Below, piece after piece: positions 8,601 through 16,610 of a DNA stretch of 64,000 bases. Below the pieces are notes generated by a model that was not told the origin of the DNA, did not search any database, and saw nothing but the letters and a program-made list of their open reading frames with translations. Source of the DNA: Acuticoccus sp051016205 (GTDB lineage: Bacteria > Pseudomonadota > Alphaproteobacteria > Rhizobiales > Amorphaceae); contig CP136534.1 in assembly GCA_051016205.1 (NCBI GenBank), positions 3,286,001-3,350,000 of the forward strand, written 5' to 3'. The position numbers and the translations under genes are program-made. Positions within the stretch are counted from its first letter, which is position 1; each line of letters starts with the position of its first letter.

Positions 8601-9459
8601 GAAATTCTCCGTCATCATGACGGGGACGGGGGTGATCGCGCTGGCGGGGATCGTGGTCAACAACGCCATTGTGTTGATCGACACCTTCAACCGGGAAAGG
8701 CGCGTCCAGCCGGATGTCCTGACAGCGGTGCTGGCAACGGCGGAGCAGAGGATCAGGCCGATCCTTCTGACCACCATCACCACCATTGCCGGTCTCATCC
8801 CGATGGCCACACAGGTGAACCTCAACTTCTTCACCCAGACCATCGCTGTGGGAGGCATCACCTCCATCTGGTGGGTGCAGCTGTCGACGGCGATCATCTC
8901 CGGCCTTGCCTTCTCCACCATCCTGACCCTGGTGGTGGTGCCTGTGATGCTGGCGTTGCCCGAAACGGTGTCTCGCACGGCCGCACGTCTCACCGATTCC
9001 GGCCGGAACACTGAGGGGCTTGTGGGCGCAACGGCTGCCTCCCAAGCGTCGGTTCCCGCCACATGGGCAGCCGAGGAGGACGCGCCCGCGCGGCCCGTGG
9101 TCCTGCCGTTCGAGCCTGGGGTGGGTGAGGGTGCCCCTGCCGCCGCCCAACCGGCCGTGGCCACCCAGGAGGGGCCGGCGGCGGCAAACGAGGACGTTTA
9201 TGCTGCCGTCTTCGCCAAGCCCGCAACCACACCGGTGCAGGAGGTGGCAGCGTCCAAGCCTCAGCTCGAGACGATGACAAGCGACCAAGCGGACGCGGCG
9301 GTGCAACAAGCGGCACCGGTGGACGGGCGACCTTCGCCCGACGTCTACGCCCCCGTCCTTGCCACGGGCCGCAAACGGCGCAAGCCCGCGCCGGCGGAGG
9401 CCGAGCCTGAGGCAGGGGCACCCAAGAAAGGTCCCTCCTTCCCTGAGGCGGCCGAGTAG
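5695..9459 (+). CDS. RND-family efflux transporter permease with a long C-terminal tail
   Basis: A proton-driven inner-membrane exporter of the AcrB/HAE class. TM1 lies at residues 13-33. The first periplasmic loop is at about 34-335, then TM2-TM6 at about 335-560, a second loop at about 610-925 and the last TM bundle at about 925-1085. The TM4 segment GMLVDGAIVVVEYADR carries the proton-relay Asp398. The neighbouring position, Asp in AcrB, is Gly399 here, as in many non-AcrB RND pumps. After the last TM a cytoplasmic tail of about 165 residues follows, rich in Ala, Pro, Glu and Val. The family core normally ends near residue 1050. It is transcribed with the PadR and adaptor genes and ends at a strong terminator. 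Substrate unknown. Confidence 0.93.
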   Translation: MNSVLEGLLNRPRTLLTLLIFLLVAGTFVYVTIPKEANPDIDVPIFYVSVTQAGISPEDSERLLVKPMETELRGLDGLKEIRAIASESHAGIILEFQADFDKDKALADVRDKVDKAKAELPEDAEEPTITETNFSLVPTIIVALSGDVPERTLFQHARRLKDQIEAIPTVLSADLSGSREEQLEILIDRTLLESYALNPVELLTALSRNNSLVPAGFLDTGEGRFSVKVPGLIEDREDVYSLVVKQQAEGVVTVGDIAEVRRSFKDPEKFTRVNGKPAITIDVVKRLGENIIENNAAVKAVVEQSTAEWPDAIKVDFLLDQSSFIYEVLGGLESSITTAIVLVMIVIVAALGFRSALLVGIAIPTSILLGFLMLSGLGMTVNMMVMFGLVLTVGMLVDGAIVVVEYADRKIAEGVERAEAFKQAAKLMVWPLVSSTATTLIAFLPMLLWPGVPGEFMSYLPIMVMIVLSVALITAMVFLPVVGGVLSNQLIIGLFAGVLSAGIAMVALAEAGPMRFAAAGLAFLLGTIIATKLAAKAGGRFGKKTVVPPQQVGAFDIKKVKGLTGIYVRGLKLLAGNVLGIALTFVFVVGVAFAVMTAFMANNSGVEFFVDEEPDVAVVLISARGNMSAKEALNLVSDVEREILAIDGVENVVTNAFPSGGNSGAGVGVDSVEQPADVIGSMQIELVGYCCRRPAKEIFADIRARTQFAGIKTEVREIEGGPPTGKDIQLQVTSTNYDTLLSTVGRIRDHVETVEGLRDFEDDRPLPGIEWQLDVDRKEAGRFGASVQVVGQLIQLVTNGVLLNKYQPDDSEDQIDIRVRFPAEERTLDQFGALRLQTEKGLVPIINFIDIKPQQRVSSITRIDGLYAMTVKADVIEADGHDLNAKIAELDQWVKGETWPNGVFFTFRGANEEQAESFEFLMKAMIASLVMMFLVLVTQFNNFYQTSLTLLTIVLSVFGVLLGMLITGQKFSVIMTGTGVIALAGIVVNNAIVLIDTFNRERRVQPDVLTAVLATAEQRIRPILLTTITTIAGLIPMATQVNLNFFTQTIAVGGITSIWWVQLSTAIISGLAFSTILTLVVVPVMLALPETVSRTAARLTDSGRNTEGLVGATAASQASVPATWAAEEDAPARPVVLPFEPGVGEGAPAAAQPAVATQEGPAAANEDVYAAVFAKPATTPVQEVAASKPQLETMTSDQADAAVQQAAPVDGRPSPDVYAPVLATGRKRRKPAPAEAEPEAGAPKKGPSFPEAAE

Positions 9460-9493
9460 GGGGCACCACGCCCGTTCAAAGCGCTATGATTGC

Positions 9494-9530
9494 AGCGCCC
9501 CGGTCCATCGACCGGGGCGCTGTCATTTTG
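9494..9530 (+). terminator. Intrinsic terminator after the efflux operon
   Basis: Perfect 12-bp stem: AGCGCCCCGGTC (9494-9505) pairs with GACCGGGGCGCT (9510-9521) around the loop CATC, followed by GTCATTTT. It lies 35 bases after the RND stop codon. Confidence 0.85.
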
Positions 9531-9726
9531 GCGGTTGGGGGCGTGGGAGGCGCATCACCTTGTGGGGAGCTGAATCGGCAATGTGTTGCAGGCTTGCGCC
9601 CACGGCCAGTTAGCCACAAGAGTGCGGCGCCCGCGCTGTGGACGCGCCATTGTGCGTCCGCTAAGAGGGTGCACGCGACGCTGCTGCGCCGCATCCCCTC
9701 TGTGTCCGCGCTAACCGGATCGCTCG
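9531..9726. other. Spacer between efflux operon and nuoJ, possible rearrangement junction
   Basis: About 200 bases without a gene separate the terminator from nuoJ. They hold an inverted repeat (CTTGTGG 9559-9565 with CCACAAG 9614-9620) and a GGACGC/GCGTCC hairpin near 9640-9660. In relatives nuoI ends within a few bases of nuoJ, so this spacer must supply a new promoter for nuoJ-N. I could not assign -35 and -10 boxes with confidence. Confidence 0.4.
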
Positions 9727-10347
9727 ATGACCCTTGTCGCGCTGTTTTTCTACCTCTTCGCCGGTGTCATGCTGGCCTCTGCGCTGATGGTCATCTCCTC
9801 GCGCAATCCAGTCCACTCTGTGCTGTTCCTGATTCTGGCCTTCCTGAACGGGGCAGGGATCTTCATGCTGACGGGGGCGGAATTCCTCGCCCTCATCCTC
9901 ATCGTGGTCTACGTGGGCGCGGTCCTGGTCCTGTTCCTATTCGTGGTCATGATGCTGGACGTGGACTTTGTTGCACTGCGGCAAGGCTTTATGCAGTACC
10001 TACCCGTGGGTGCGCTGGTGGGGATCGTCCTTCTGGTGGAGTTGATCCTCGTCCTTGGCGCCTACACCATCGCCCCGTCTTTGGTGAGCGAGGCGGCGCT
10101 GCCGATCCCGCCCCAGGGGGAGATGACCAACACCGAAGCGCTCGGCATGGTCATCTACACCAAGTACGCCTTCTTTTTTCAGCTCAGCGGTCTCATCCTT
10201 CTGGTGGCGATGGTGGGGGCGATCGTGCTCACCCTGCGCCACAACGAGAAGGCCAAGCGGCAGAACGTCGCCGCACAGGTGGGCCGGCGTCCTGAGGAGG
10301 CCGTGGAGGTGCGCGATGTTGCCTCAGGCAAGGGGCTGACACTGTGA
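9727..10347 (+). CDS. nuoJ: NADH-quinone oxidoreductase subunit J
   Basis: A membrane-arm subunit of respiratory complex I (ND6 homologue), 206 residues. It has five hydrophobic segments and the conserved ALMVISSRNPVHSVLFLILAF-type block near residues 20-40, then LTGAEFLALILIVVYVGAVLVLFLFVVMML, the pi-bulge helix of the family. Length is normal for alphaproteobacteria. It starts the truncated nuo block: nuoA-I, which normally precede it, are absent, and an RND operon lies upstream instead. Its stop overlaps the GTG start of nuoK. Confidence 0.96.
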   Translation: MTLVALFFYLFAGVMLASALMVISSRNPVHSVLFLILAFLNGAGIFMLTGAEFLALILIVVYVGAVLVLFLFVVMMLDVDFVALRQGFMQYLPVGALVGIVLLVELILVLGAYTIAPSLVSEAALPIPPQGEMTNTEALGMVIYTKYAFFFQLSGLILLVAMVGAIVLTLRHNEKAKRQNVAAQVGRRPEEAVEVRDVASGKGLTL

Positions 10348-10652
10348 CCATCGGCCTGTCCCACTACCTCACCGTCGCGGCGATCCTGTTCGTCATCGGC
10401 GTGTTCGGCATCTTTCTGAACCGCAAGAACGTCATCGTCATTTTGATGTCCATCGAGCTGATCCTCCTGGCCGTGAACATCAATTTCGTCGCCTTCTCCC
10501 AGGCGTTGAACGACCTCGTTGGGCAGGTATTCGCGCTTTTCGTCATCACCGTGGCGGCGGCGGAAGCGGCCATCGGTCTTGCCATCCTCGTCGCCTTCTT
10601 CCGTAACCGCGGCTCCATCGCGGTGGAAGACATCGACACCCTGAAAGGCTGA
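10344..10652 (+). CDS. nuoK: NADH-quinone oxidoreductase subunit K
   Basis: ND4L homologue of complex I, 102 residues and three transmembrane helices. It contains the conserved glutamates of the proton path: one in MSIELILLAVNINFVAF (about residues 34-50) and one in TVAAAEAAIGLAILVAFFR (about residues 68-86). It starts at GTG overlapping the nuoJ stop (GTGA) and is 10 bases from nuoL. Confidence 0.97.
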   Translation: MTIGLSHYLTVAAILFVIGVFGIFLNRKNVIVILMSIELILLAVNINFVAFSQALNDLVGQVFALFVITVAAAEAAIGLAILVAFFRNRGSIAVEDIDTLKG

Positions 10653-10662
10653 CGGCACCAAG

Positions 10663-12600
10663 ATGGTCGAGATTCTCGTCTTCCTCCCGCTGATCGGCTT
10701 TTTGGTCGCCTTCCTGTTTGGCCGGCAGATCGGGCCCATGGCCTCCATGGTGGCCACCACCGGGCTTGTGTTCGTGGCGGCGGCGCTCTCCTGGGCGGTG
10801 TTCATCACCTGGGGGTTCGGCGATGCTGCGACCGAGCGGGTGCTGCTTGCCGAATGGATTGTCTCCGGCGACCTTGAGATTGCCTGGCGCCTCAGGGTCG
10901 ACACGCTGACGGCGGTGATGCTGGTGGTGGTAAACACTGTCTCAGCGCTCGTGCACCTTTATTCCTTCGGCTACATGAGCCACGACAAGTCGAAGGCGAA
11001 GTTCTTCGCGTACCTGTCGCTTTTCACCTTCGCCATGTTGATGCTGGTGACGGCCGACAACCTCGTCCAGATGTTCTTCGGCTGGGAGGGTGTGGGCCTT
11101 GCCTCCTATCTTTTGATCGGCTTCTGGTCCGACAGGGCCTCGGCCAATGCGGCGGCCATCAAGGCGTTCGTTGTGAACCGTGTGGGGGACTTCGGCTTTC
11201 TCCTCGGCATCTTCACCCTGTTCGCGCTGACGGGATCAGTGGGGCTTGATGCCATCTTTGCCGCAGGTCCTCAGGCGGCGCAGCTCACCTTCTCGTTCCT
11301 GGGGTTTGAGGTGCCTGCCATCGAGCTGGCGTGCCTCCTGTTGTTTATCGGTGCCATGGGCAAATCGGCCCAGTTCCTGCTGCACACCTGGCTGCCTGAT
11401 GCCATGGAAGGCCCGACGCCGGTCTCCGCGCTGATCCACGCCGCGACCATGGTGACGGCGGGCGTTTTTATGGTGGCGCGCATGTCGCCCGTGTTCGAGT
11501 TTGCCCCCGTCGCCCTTGCAGTGGTGACGTTCATCGGCGCCACGACGGCCATGTTTGCCGCCACCATCGGCTGCGCCCAAAACGACATCAAACGGGTGAT
11601 CGCCTACTCCACCTGCTCGCAGCTGGGCTACATGTTCGCAGCGCTTGGGGTGGGGGCCTACTCCATCGCCATCTTCCACCTGTTCACCCATGCCTTCTTC
11701 AAGGCGCTGCTCTTCCTGTCGGCAGGCTCCGTCATCCACGCCATGCACGACGAGCAGGACATGCGGCGCATGGGCGGCCTGTGGCGCAAGATCCCGTGGA
11801 CCTATGGCGCGATGCTTGTGGGAACGCTTGCGTTGACGGGCTTCCCGCTGACGGCCGGCTATTACTCCAAGGATGCCATCGTCGAGGCCACCTTCGTCGG
11901 CCAGAACGCCTTTGCCATGTACGCCTTCGTGCTTTTGGTGGCGGCGGCAGCGCTGACGGCCTTTTACTCCTGGCGCGCTGTGTTCATGACCTTCCACGGG
12001 CCCACCCGCGCCCCTGCCGACACCTTCAAGCACGCACACGAATCGCCGCCGTCCATGCTGATCCCCCTGATGGTGCTGTCCATTGGGGCGCTGGTCGCGG
12101 GCGCGGTGTTCTATCCGCAGTTTGCCGGCAAGGCTTATGAGGCGTTCTGGAACGGTGCACTCTACACGGGCGCCGACAACCATGTCCTGCACGACTTCCA
12201 CGGTGTGCCCGAGTGGGTGGTCCTGTCGCCTGCCATCGCGATGGCGGTGGGGCTCGTTGTGGCGGTGCTGATGTATCTTGTCTTCCCGTCCTCGCCGAAG
12301 GCCGCGGTGGCGGCAATGCCCCGCCTCCACAAATTCTTCTTGAACAAGTGGTACTTCGACGAGCTCTACGACTTTATTTTCGTGCGGCCTGTGAAGGCAC
12401 TGGGCCGCCTGTTCTGGGCCGGCGACGGCAAGGTCATCGACGGGGTCGGCCCCGATGGCATTGCCGCAAGGGTGCGCAACCTTGCCGGCCTCGCAAGCCG
12501 CCTGCAGTCCGGCTACCTCTACCACTATGCGTTCGTCATGCTGACCGGGATCGCCGTCTTCGTGACGATCATGATCATGCTCCAGCGGGGGCTCTTGTGA
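10663..12600 (+). CDS. nuoL: NADH-quinone oxidoreductase subunit L
   Basis: ND5 homologue and antiporter-like proton-pumping subunit at the distal end of the complex I membrane arm. The 645 residues hold about 16 helices. Clear signatures are FFGWEGVGLASYLLIGFW (about residues 140-157), LLHTWLPDAMEGPTPVSALI (about 240-260), with the key Lys/Glu/His pattern, and the C-terminal lateral helix region. Length is normal (about 620-680). It lies between nuoK and nuoM in one transcript. Confidence 0.97.
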   Translation: MVEILVFLPLIGFLVAFLFGRQIGPMASMVATTGLVFVAAALSWAVFITWGFGDAATERVLLAEWIVSGDLEIAWRLRVDTLTAVMLVVVNTVSALVHLYSFGYMSHDKSKAKFFAYLSLFTFAMLMLVTADNLVQMFFGWEGVGLASYLLIGFWSDRASANAAAIKAFVVNRVGDFGFLLGIFTLFALTGSVGLDAIFAAGPQAAQLTFSFLGFEVPAIELACLLLFIGAMGKSAQFLLHTWLPDAMEGPTPVSALIHAATMVTAGVFMVARMSPVFEFAPVALAVVTFIGATTAMFAATIGCAQNDIKRVIAYSTCSQLGYMFAALGVGAYSIAIFHLFTHAFFKALLFLSAGSVIHAMHDEQDMRRMGGLWRKIPWTYGAMLVGTLALTGFPLTAGYYSKDAIVEATFVGQNAFAMYAFVLLVAAAALTAFYSWRAVFMTFHGPTRAPADTFKHAHESPPSMLIPLMVLSIGALVAGAVFYPQFAGKAYEAFWNGALYTGADNHVLHDFHGVPEWVVLSPAIAMAVGLVVAVLMYLVFPSSPKAAVAAMPRLHKFFLNKWYFDELYDFIFVRPVKALGRLFWAGDGKVIDGVGPDGIAARVRNLAGLASRLQSGYLYHYAFVMLTGIAVFVTIMIMLQRGLL

Positions 12601-12631
12601 TGGCGTTCGGCCAGCTTGAGGAGGGCCGCGC

Positions 12632-14371
12632 GTGAGCGACTGGCCCATCCTTTCGATCCTGATTTTCCTGCCTTTGGTGGGCGTTGCCTTCATCCTTGCG
12701 GTGCGGGGCAATGACGAGGCTGCGGTGGAGAACATCCGCCGTGTGGCGCTGATCACCACGGTGGTCAACTTCGTCCTGTCGCTGGCGCTGTGGATCGGCT
12801 TTGACGCAGGCAACCCCGGCTTCCAGTTCGTGGAAAAGAGCGAGTGGATCCCAGGCTTCGTCTCCTACCACCTGGGCGTGGACGGCATCTCCATGCTGTT
12901 CGTGCTCCTGACCACGTTCTTGATGCCGTTCTGCATCCTGGCGTCCTGGAAGGCCATCAAGGACCGCGTGCGCGAGTATATGGTCGCGTTCCTGATCCTT
13001 GAGACGTTGATGGTGGGCGTCTTCTGTTCCCTCGACATTGTGGTCTTCTACATCTTCTTCGAGGGTGGCCTGATCCCGATGTTCCTGATCATCGGCGTGT
13101 GGGGCGGGCCGCGGCGCATCTACGCCACGTTCAAGTTCTTCCTCTATACGCTCACCGGCTCGCTGTTGATGCTGATCGCCATCCTGGCGATGTACTGGCA
13201 GGCGGGCACCACCGACATTGTGCAGCTCCTGGCCTACCAGTTCCCTGTGGAGATGCAGACCTGGCTGTGGCTGGCGTTCTTTGCCTCCTTCGCGGTCAAA
13301 ATGCCCATGTGGCCGGTGCACACCTGGCTTCCTGACGCGCACGTGGAGGCGCCGACGGCAGGCTCTGTCCTGCTTGCCGGCATCTTGTTGAAGATGGGCG
13401 GTTACGGGTTCTTACGCTTTTCCTTGCCCATGTTCCCGGACGCGTCGGCCTATTTCGCCGACTTCGTGTTCGCGCTGTCGTGCATTGCCATTGTCTACAC
13501 CTCCATGGTGGCGCTGGCGCAAAAGGACATGAAGAAGCTGATTGCCTATTCGTCCGTCGCCCACATGGGCTTTGTGACCATGGGCATCTTCGCCATGAAT
13601 GTGCAGGGCATTCAGGGCGCCATTTACCTGATGCTCTCCCACGGCCTGGTGTCGGCGGCGCTCTTCCTGTGCGTCGGCGTCATCTACGACCGTGCCCACA
13701 CGCGCGAAATCTCCGCCTATGGGGGTCTGGTCAACCGCATGCCTTGGTACGCGGTGGCGTTCATGGTGTTCACGCTTGCCAATGTGGGCTTGCCTGGCAC
13801 GTCGGGCTTTGTGGGCGAGTTCCTGGCCCTCATCGGCACCTACAAGGTGAGCACGGTGACGGCTGTCGTGGCGACGACGGGCGTCATCTTGTCGGCCTGC
13901 TATGCGCTTTGGCTCTACCGCCGCGTGGTTTTGGGACCCCTTGAGAAGGAATCCATGCGTCGCATGACCGACCTTGATGGCCGCGAGAAGGTCATCATGG
14001 TGCCGTTGATCGCGTTGACGATCCTGTTTGGTGTGTGGCCCAACCCCGTCCTCAACGTCACCGACGCATCTGTGAACCAGCTGGTCTCGTCGGTCTCTGC
14101 GGCAACAGGGGCAACCCCCGGGCCGGTGATTGACGCCACTGCCCTTGCCCCCGACACGGGCTCCTCCACCGAGGCGGTCGAGAGGGGGCTCGCTGCGGCC
14201 GGGATTGATGTGGATGCAGGTCACCACGATGCCGGTGATGATGCCACCCCTAGCGATACCCATGACAGCGATGCGCACGGTGCAGATACCGACGGCGAGG
14301 ACGCCGATCACGGTGCCGATGCCAGCCATCAAGAGGGCGACACCCCGCCCGCCGAAGCGGCCGATCAATGA
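12632..14371 (+). CDS. nuoM: NADH-quinone oxidoreductase subunit M with an acidic, His-rich tail
   Basis: ND4 homologue and antiporter-like subunit of complex I. The core (residues 1 to about 495) contains FEGGLIPMFLIIGVWGG, the proton-path segment MWPVHTWLPDAHVEAPTAGS and FVGEFLALIGTY. It begins at GTG 12632 after a GAGGAGGG ribosome-binding site. Beyond the last helix there is an unusual tail of about 85 residues rich in Asp, His, Ala, Gly and Thr (for example DAGHHDAGDDATPSDTHDSD), ending in EGDTPPAEAADQ. The family usually ends near 500-510 residues. The stop overlaps the nuoN start (ATGA). Confidence 0.96.
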   Translation: MSDWPILSILIFLPLVGVAFILAVRGNDEAAVENIRRVALITTVVNFVLSLALWIGFDAGNPGFQFVEKSEWIPGFVSYHLGVDGISMLFVLLTTFLMPFCILASWKAIKDRVREYMVAFLILETLMVGVFCSLDIVVFYIFFEGGLIPMFLIIGVWGGPRRIYATFKFFLYTLTGSLLMLIAILAMYWQAGTTDIVQLLAYQFPVEMQTWLWLAFFASFAVKMPMWPVHTWLPDAHVEAPTAGSVLLAGILLKMGGYGFLRFSLPMFPDASAYFADFVFALSCIAIVYTSMVALAQKDMKKLIAYSSVAHMGFVTMGIFAMNVQGIQGAIYLMLSHGLVSAALFLCVGVIYDRAHTREISAYGGLVNRMPWYAVAFMVFTLANVGLPGTSGFVGEFLALIGTYKVSTVTAVVATTGVILSACYALWLYRRVVLGPLEKESMRRMTDLDGREKVIMVPLIALTILFGVWPNPVLNVTDASVNQLVSSVSAATGATPGPVIDATALAPDTGSSTEAVERGLAAAGIDVDAGHHDAGDDATPSDTHDSDAHGADTDGEDADHGADASHQEGDTPPAEAADQ

Positions 14372-15816
14372 TGTCTCAGATGCCCATCCCCGACTTCTTG
14401 CCGCTGGTGCCGGAGATCATTCTCGCCCTTGCGGCCATCGCGCTCCTGATGGGCGGCGTCTTCAACGAGGGTGAGGAAGAGACCGCGCCCACCATCAGCC
14501 TGTTGACCATCTTCGCCATGCTCGCCGCCATCCTGGCGCTGGCGCTGATCCCCACGGGCAAGACCACCTTCGAGGGTGCGTTCATCTCCGACGCCTTCGC
14601 CAGGTACTTGAAAATCCTCACCCTTGTGGGCTCTGCCGTCACCGTTGCGATGACCATGTCCTACGCAAGGCACCAGAGTTTCGGGCGGTTCGAGTACCCG
14701 ATCCTCATCCTGATTGCGACCATCGGCATGATGCTGATGATCTCCTCAGGCGACATGATCACCCTTTATCTCGGCCTGGAGCTTCAGTCGCTGGCCATCT
14801 ACGTGGCGGTGGCCATCAACCGTGATTCTGTGCGCTCCACCGAGGCGGGGCTGAAATACTTCGTCCTCGGCGCGCTGTCCTCGGGGATGCTCCTTTATGG
14901 CATCAGCCTCGTCTACGGCTTTACGGGCGCGACGGACTTCACCGCCATTGCCGCCTCCCTTGAGGCAAACGGCGCCTCGCTGGGCTTCATTTTCGGCCTG
15001 GTGTTCGTCTTGGCAGGGCTAGCTTTCAAGGTCTCTGCGGTGCCCTTCCACATGTGGACGCCCGACGTTTACGAAGGCGCGCCAAGCCCCGTCACAGCCT
15101 TCCTGGCCGCAGCGCCGAAGGTGGCGGCCATGGCCATGTTCGTGCGCGTCGTCATGGATGCCTTCCAGCCCGCCCTGGTGCAGTGGCAGCAGATCGTCAT
15201 CTTCCTGTCGGTGATGTCGATGGTGCTGGGGGCGTTCGCGGCCATCGTACAGACCAACATCAAGCGTCTGATGGCCTACTCGTCCATCGGCCATGTGGGG
15301 TACGCGCTGATCGGCATTGCCGCAGGGAGCGAGCAGGGGATCATCGGCGTCATCCTCTATATGACCATTTATCTCGCCATGACGCTGGGTGCGTTTGCGT
15401 GCGTGTTGTCCATGCGCAGGGCCGACGAGGGCATGGTGGAGGACATCGCCGACCTCTCAGGCCTGATGAAGACCAAACCGTGGATGGCGACCGCCTTCAC
15501 GCTCTTGCTGTTCTCACTGGCCGGTATTCCGCCTTTGGTGGGCTTTTTCGGCAAGTTCTACGTGTTCCTTGCCGCGGTGGAGGCTGACCTCATCCCTCTG
15601 GCGGTGATTGGGGTTCTGTCCTCGGCCGTCGGCGCCTTCTACTACCTTCGCATCATCAAGGTGATGATGTTTGACGAGCCCACCGACCGGTTCGAGCCCA
15701 TGGCAGGGGAGTTGCGTGTGGTGCTGGCCGTCACGGGCGCCTTCACCATCCTCTTCTTCCTGGTGTGGACGCCGATCCTGTCCGGCGCGACGGCTGCTGC
15801 AAAGAGCCTCTTTTGA
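14368..15816 (+). CDS. nuoN: NADH-quinone oxidoreductase subunit N
   Basis: ND2 homologue and the third antiporter-like subunit of complex I, 482 residues with about 14 helices. Signature segments are LYLGLELQSLAIYVAVAINR (about residues 131-150), KVSAVPFHMWTPDVYEGAPS (about 221-240) and AYSSIGHVGYALIG. Length is normal. It closes the nuo block. Its TGA overlaps the likely TTG start of birA (TTGA), so birA and the following genes are probably translated from the same message. Confidence 0.97.
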   Translation: MMSQMPIPDFLPLVPEIILALAAIALLMGGVFNEGEEETAPTISLLTIFAMLAAILALALIPTGKTTFEGAFISDAFARYLKILTLVGSAVTVAMTMSYARHQSFGRFEYPILILIATIGMMLMISSGDMITLYLGLELQSLAIYVAVAINRDSVRSTEAGLKYFVLGALSSGMLLYGISLVYGFTGATDFTAIAASLEANGASLGFIFGLVFVLAGLAFKVSAVPFHMWTPDVYEGAPSPVTAFLAAAPKVAAMAMFVRVVMDAFQPALVQWQQIVIFLSVMSMVLGAFAAIVQTNIKRLMAYSSIGHVGYALIGIAAGSEQGIIGVILYMTIYLAMTLGAFACVLSMRRADEGMVEDIADLSGLMKTKPWMATAFTLLLFSLAGIPPLVGFFGKFYVFLAAVEADLIPLAVIGVLSSAVGAFYYLRIIKVMMFDEPTDRFEPMAGELRVVLAVTGAFTILFFLVWTPILSGATAAAKSLF

Positions 15817-16610
15817 CCGCTTCGCGCGCCGGAGCCACGTGGTCGACCCTCTTATCGGGAGAGACCGTCCTTCACCTTCAGGAGGCGGGCTCCACCAACG
15901 ACGAGGCGATGACCCTTGTGCGTGAGGGAACCGCGCCCGTCTGGGTGCGCGCCGATCGTCAGGTGGCGGGCAGGGGCCGCAGGGCCCGTCATTGGGTGTC
16001 GGACGAAGGCAACCTTTACACCTCCTACGGCTTCACCGCAGCACTCCACACCGATGCCTTTGGACTGTTGCCCCTGACCGCCGGCCTTGCCCTTGGCGAT
16101 GCCATCGACGCCGTTGCCGACGTCGCCATCTCCCAAAAGTGGCCCAACGACGTGTTGATCGACGGCAAGAAGGTCTCAGGCATCCTCCTTGAGACCGAAC
16201 TCGGCAGCGCCCGCCCAGGCGTTGACCCCGCGCAAGCGCCGCAAAGGCGGATCGTTATCGGCCTTGGCGTCAACGTTGCCCATCACCCTGATGACCTACC
16301 CGCCACCCACCTTACGGTCCACGACCCCACCATCACCGCAGACACACTGTTTGGGGCGCTTTCCGCCGCCCTGCCACGCCGATTGACAGCACTGACCGGC
16401 CCGGGCGGTGTGACACAGACCCGTCGAGACTGGCTTGACCGCGCTGTGGGGCTCGGCGAAACCATCGTTGTGCGGTTCGATGGCCATGAAAAAGAGGGCC
16501 GCTTCAAGGATCTTGACCCCTCCGGTCGGCTGATCCTTGAAGAGAAGAGCGGGGCCCTTGCCACCATCTCAGCCGGCGACGTGTTCGTCCGTGCCACGGA
16601 GACCCTATGA
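15813..16610 (+). CDS. birA: Biotin-[acetyl-CoA-carboxylase] ligase
   Basis: Attaches biotin to the carrier domain of acetyl-CoA carboxylase and related enzymes. The 265-residue protein has QEAGSTNDEAM (substrate entry), the biotinyl-AMP loop GRGRRARHW and the catalytic core KWPNDVLIDGKKVSGILLE, followed by GLGVNV. It lacks an N-terminal helix-turn-helix, so it is a ligase without the E. coli-type repressor function. I place the start at TTG 15813, overlapping the nuoN stop. The next upstream ATG would add 16 residues read from inside nuoN. The nuoN-birA-rnj order is conserved in Hyphomicrobiales. Confidence 0.92.
   Translation: MTASRAGATWSTLLSGETVLHLQEAGSTNDEAMTLVREGTAPVWVRADRQVAGRGRRARHWVSDEGNLYTSYGFTAALHTDAFGLLPLTAGLALGDAIDAVADVAISQKWPNDVLIDGKKVSGILLETELGSARPGVDPAQAPQRRIVIGLGVNVAHHPDDLPATHLTVHDPTITADTLFGALSAALPRRLTALTGPGGVTQTRRDWLDRAVGLGETIVVRFDGHEKEGRFKDLDPSGRLILEEKSGALATISAGDVFVRATETL

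Noticed and set aside
6208..9309. A 1033-codon open frame on the minus strand opposite the RND pump gene
   Set aside because: It mirrors a real gene in GC-rich DNA, has a His/Arg/Asp/Gly-rich composition typical of antisense frames, and shows no family motif.
11236..12813. A 525-codon minus-strand frame opposite nuoL
   Set aside because: Same reason: it is the antisense shadow of a conserved membrane-protein gene.
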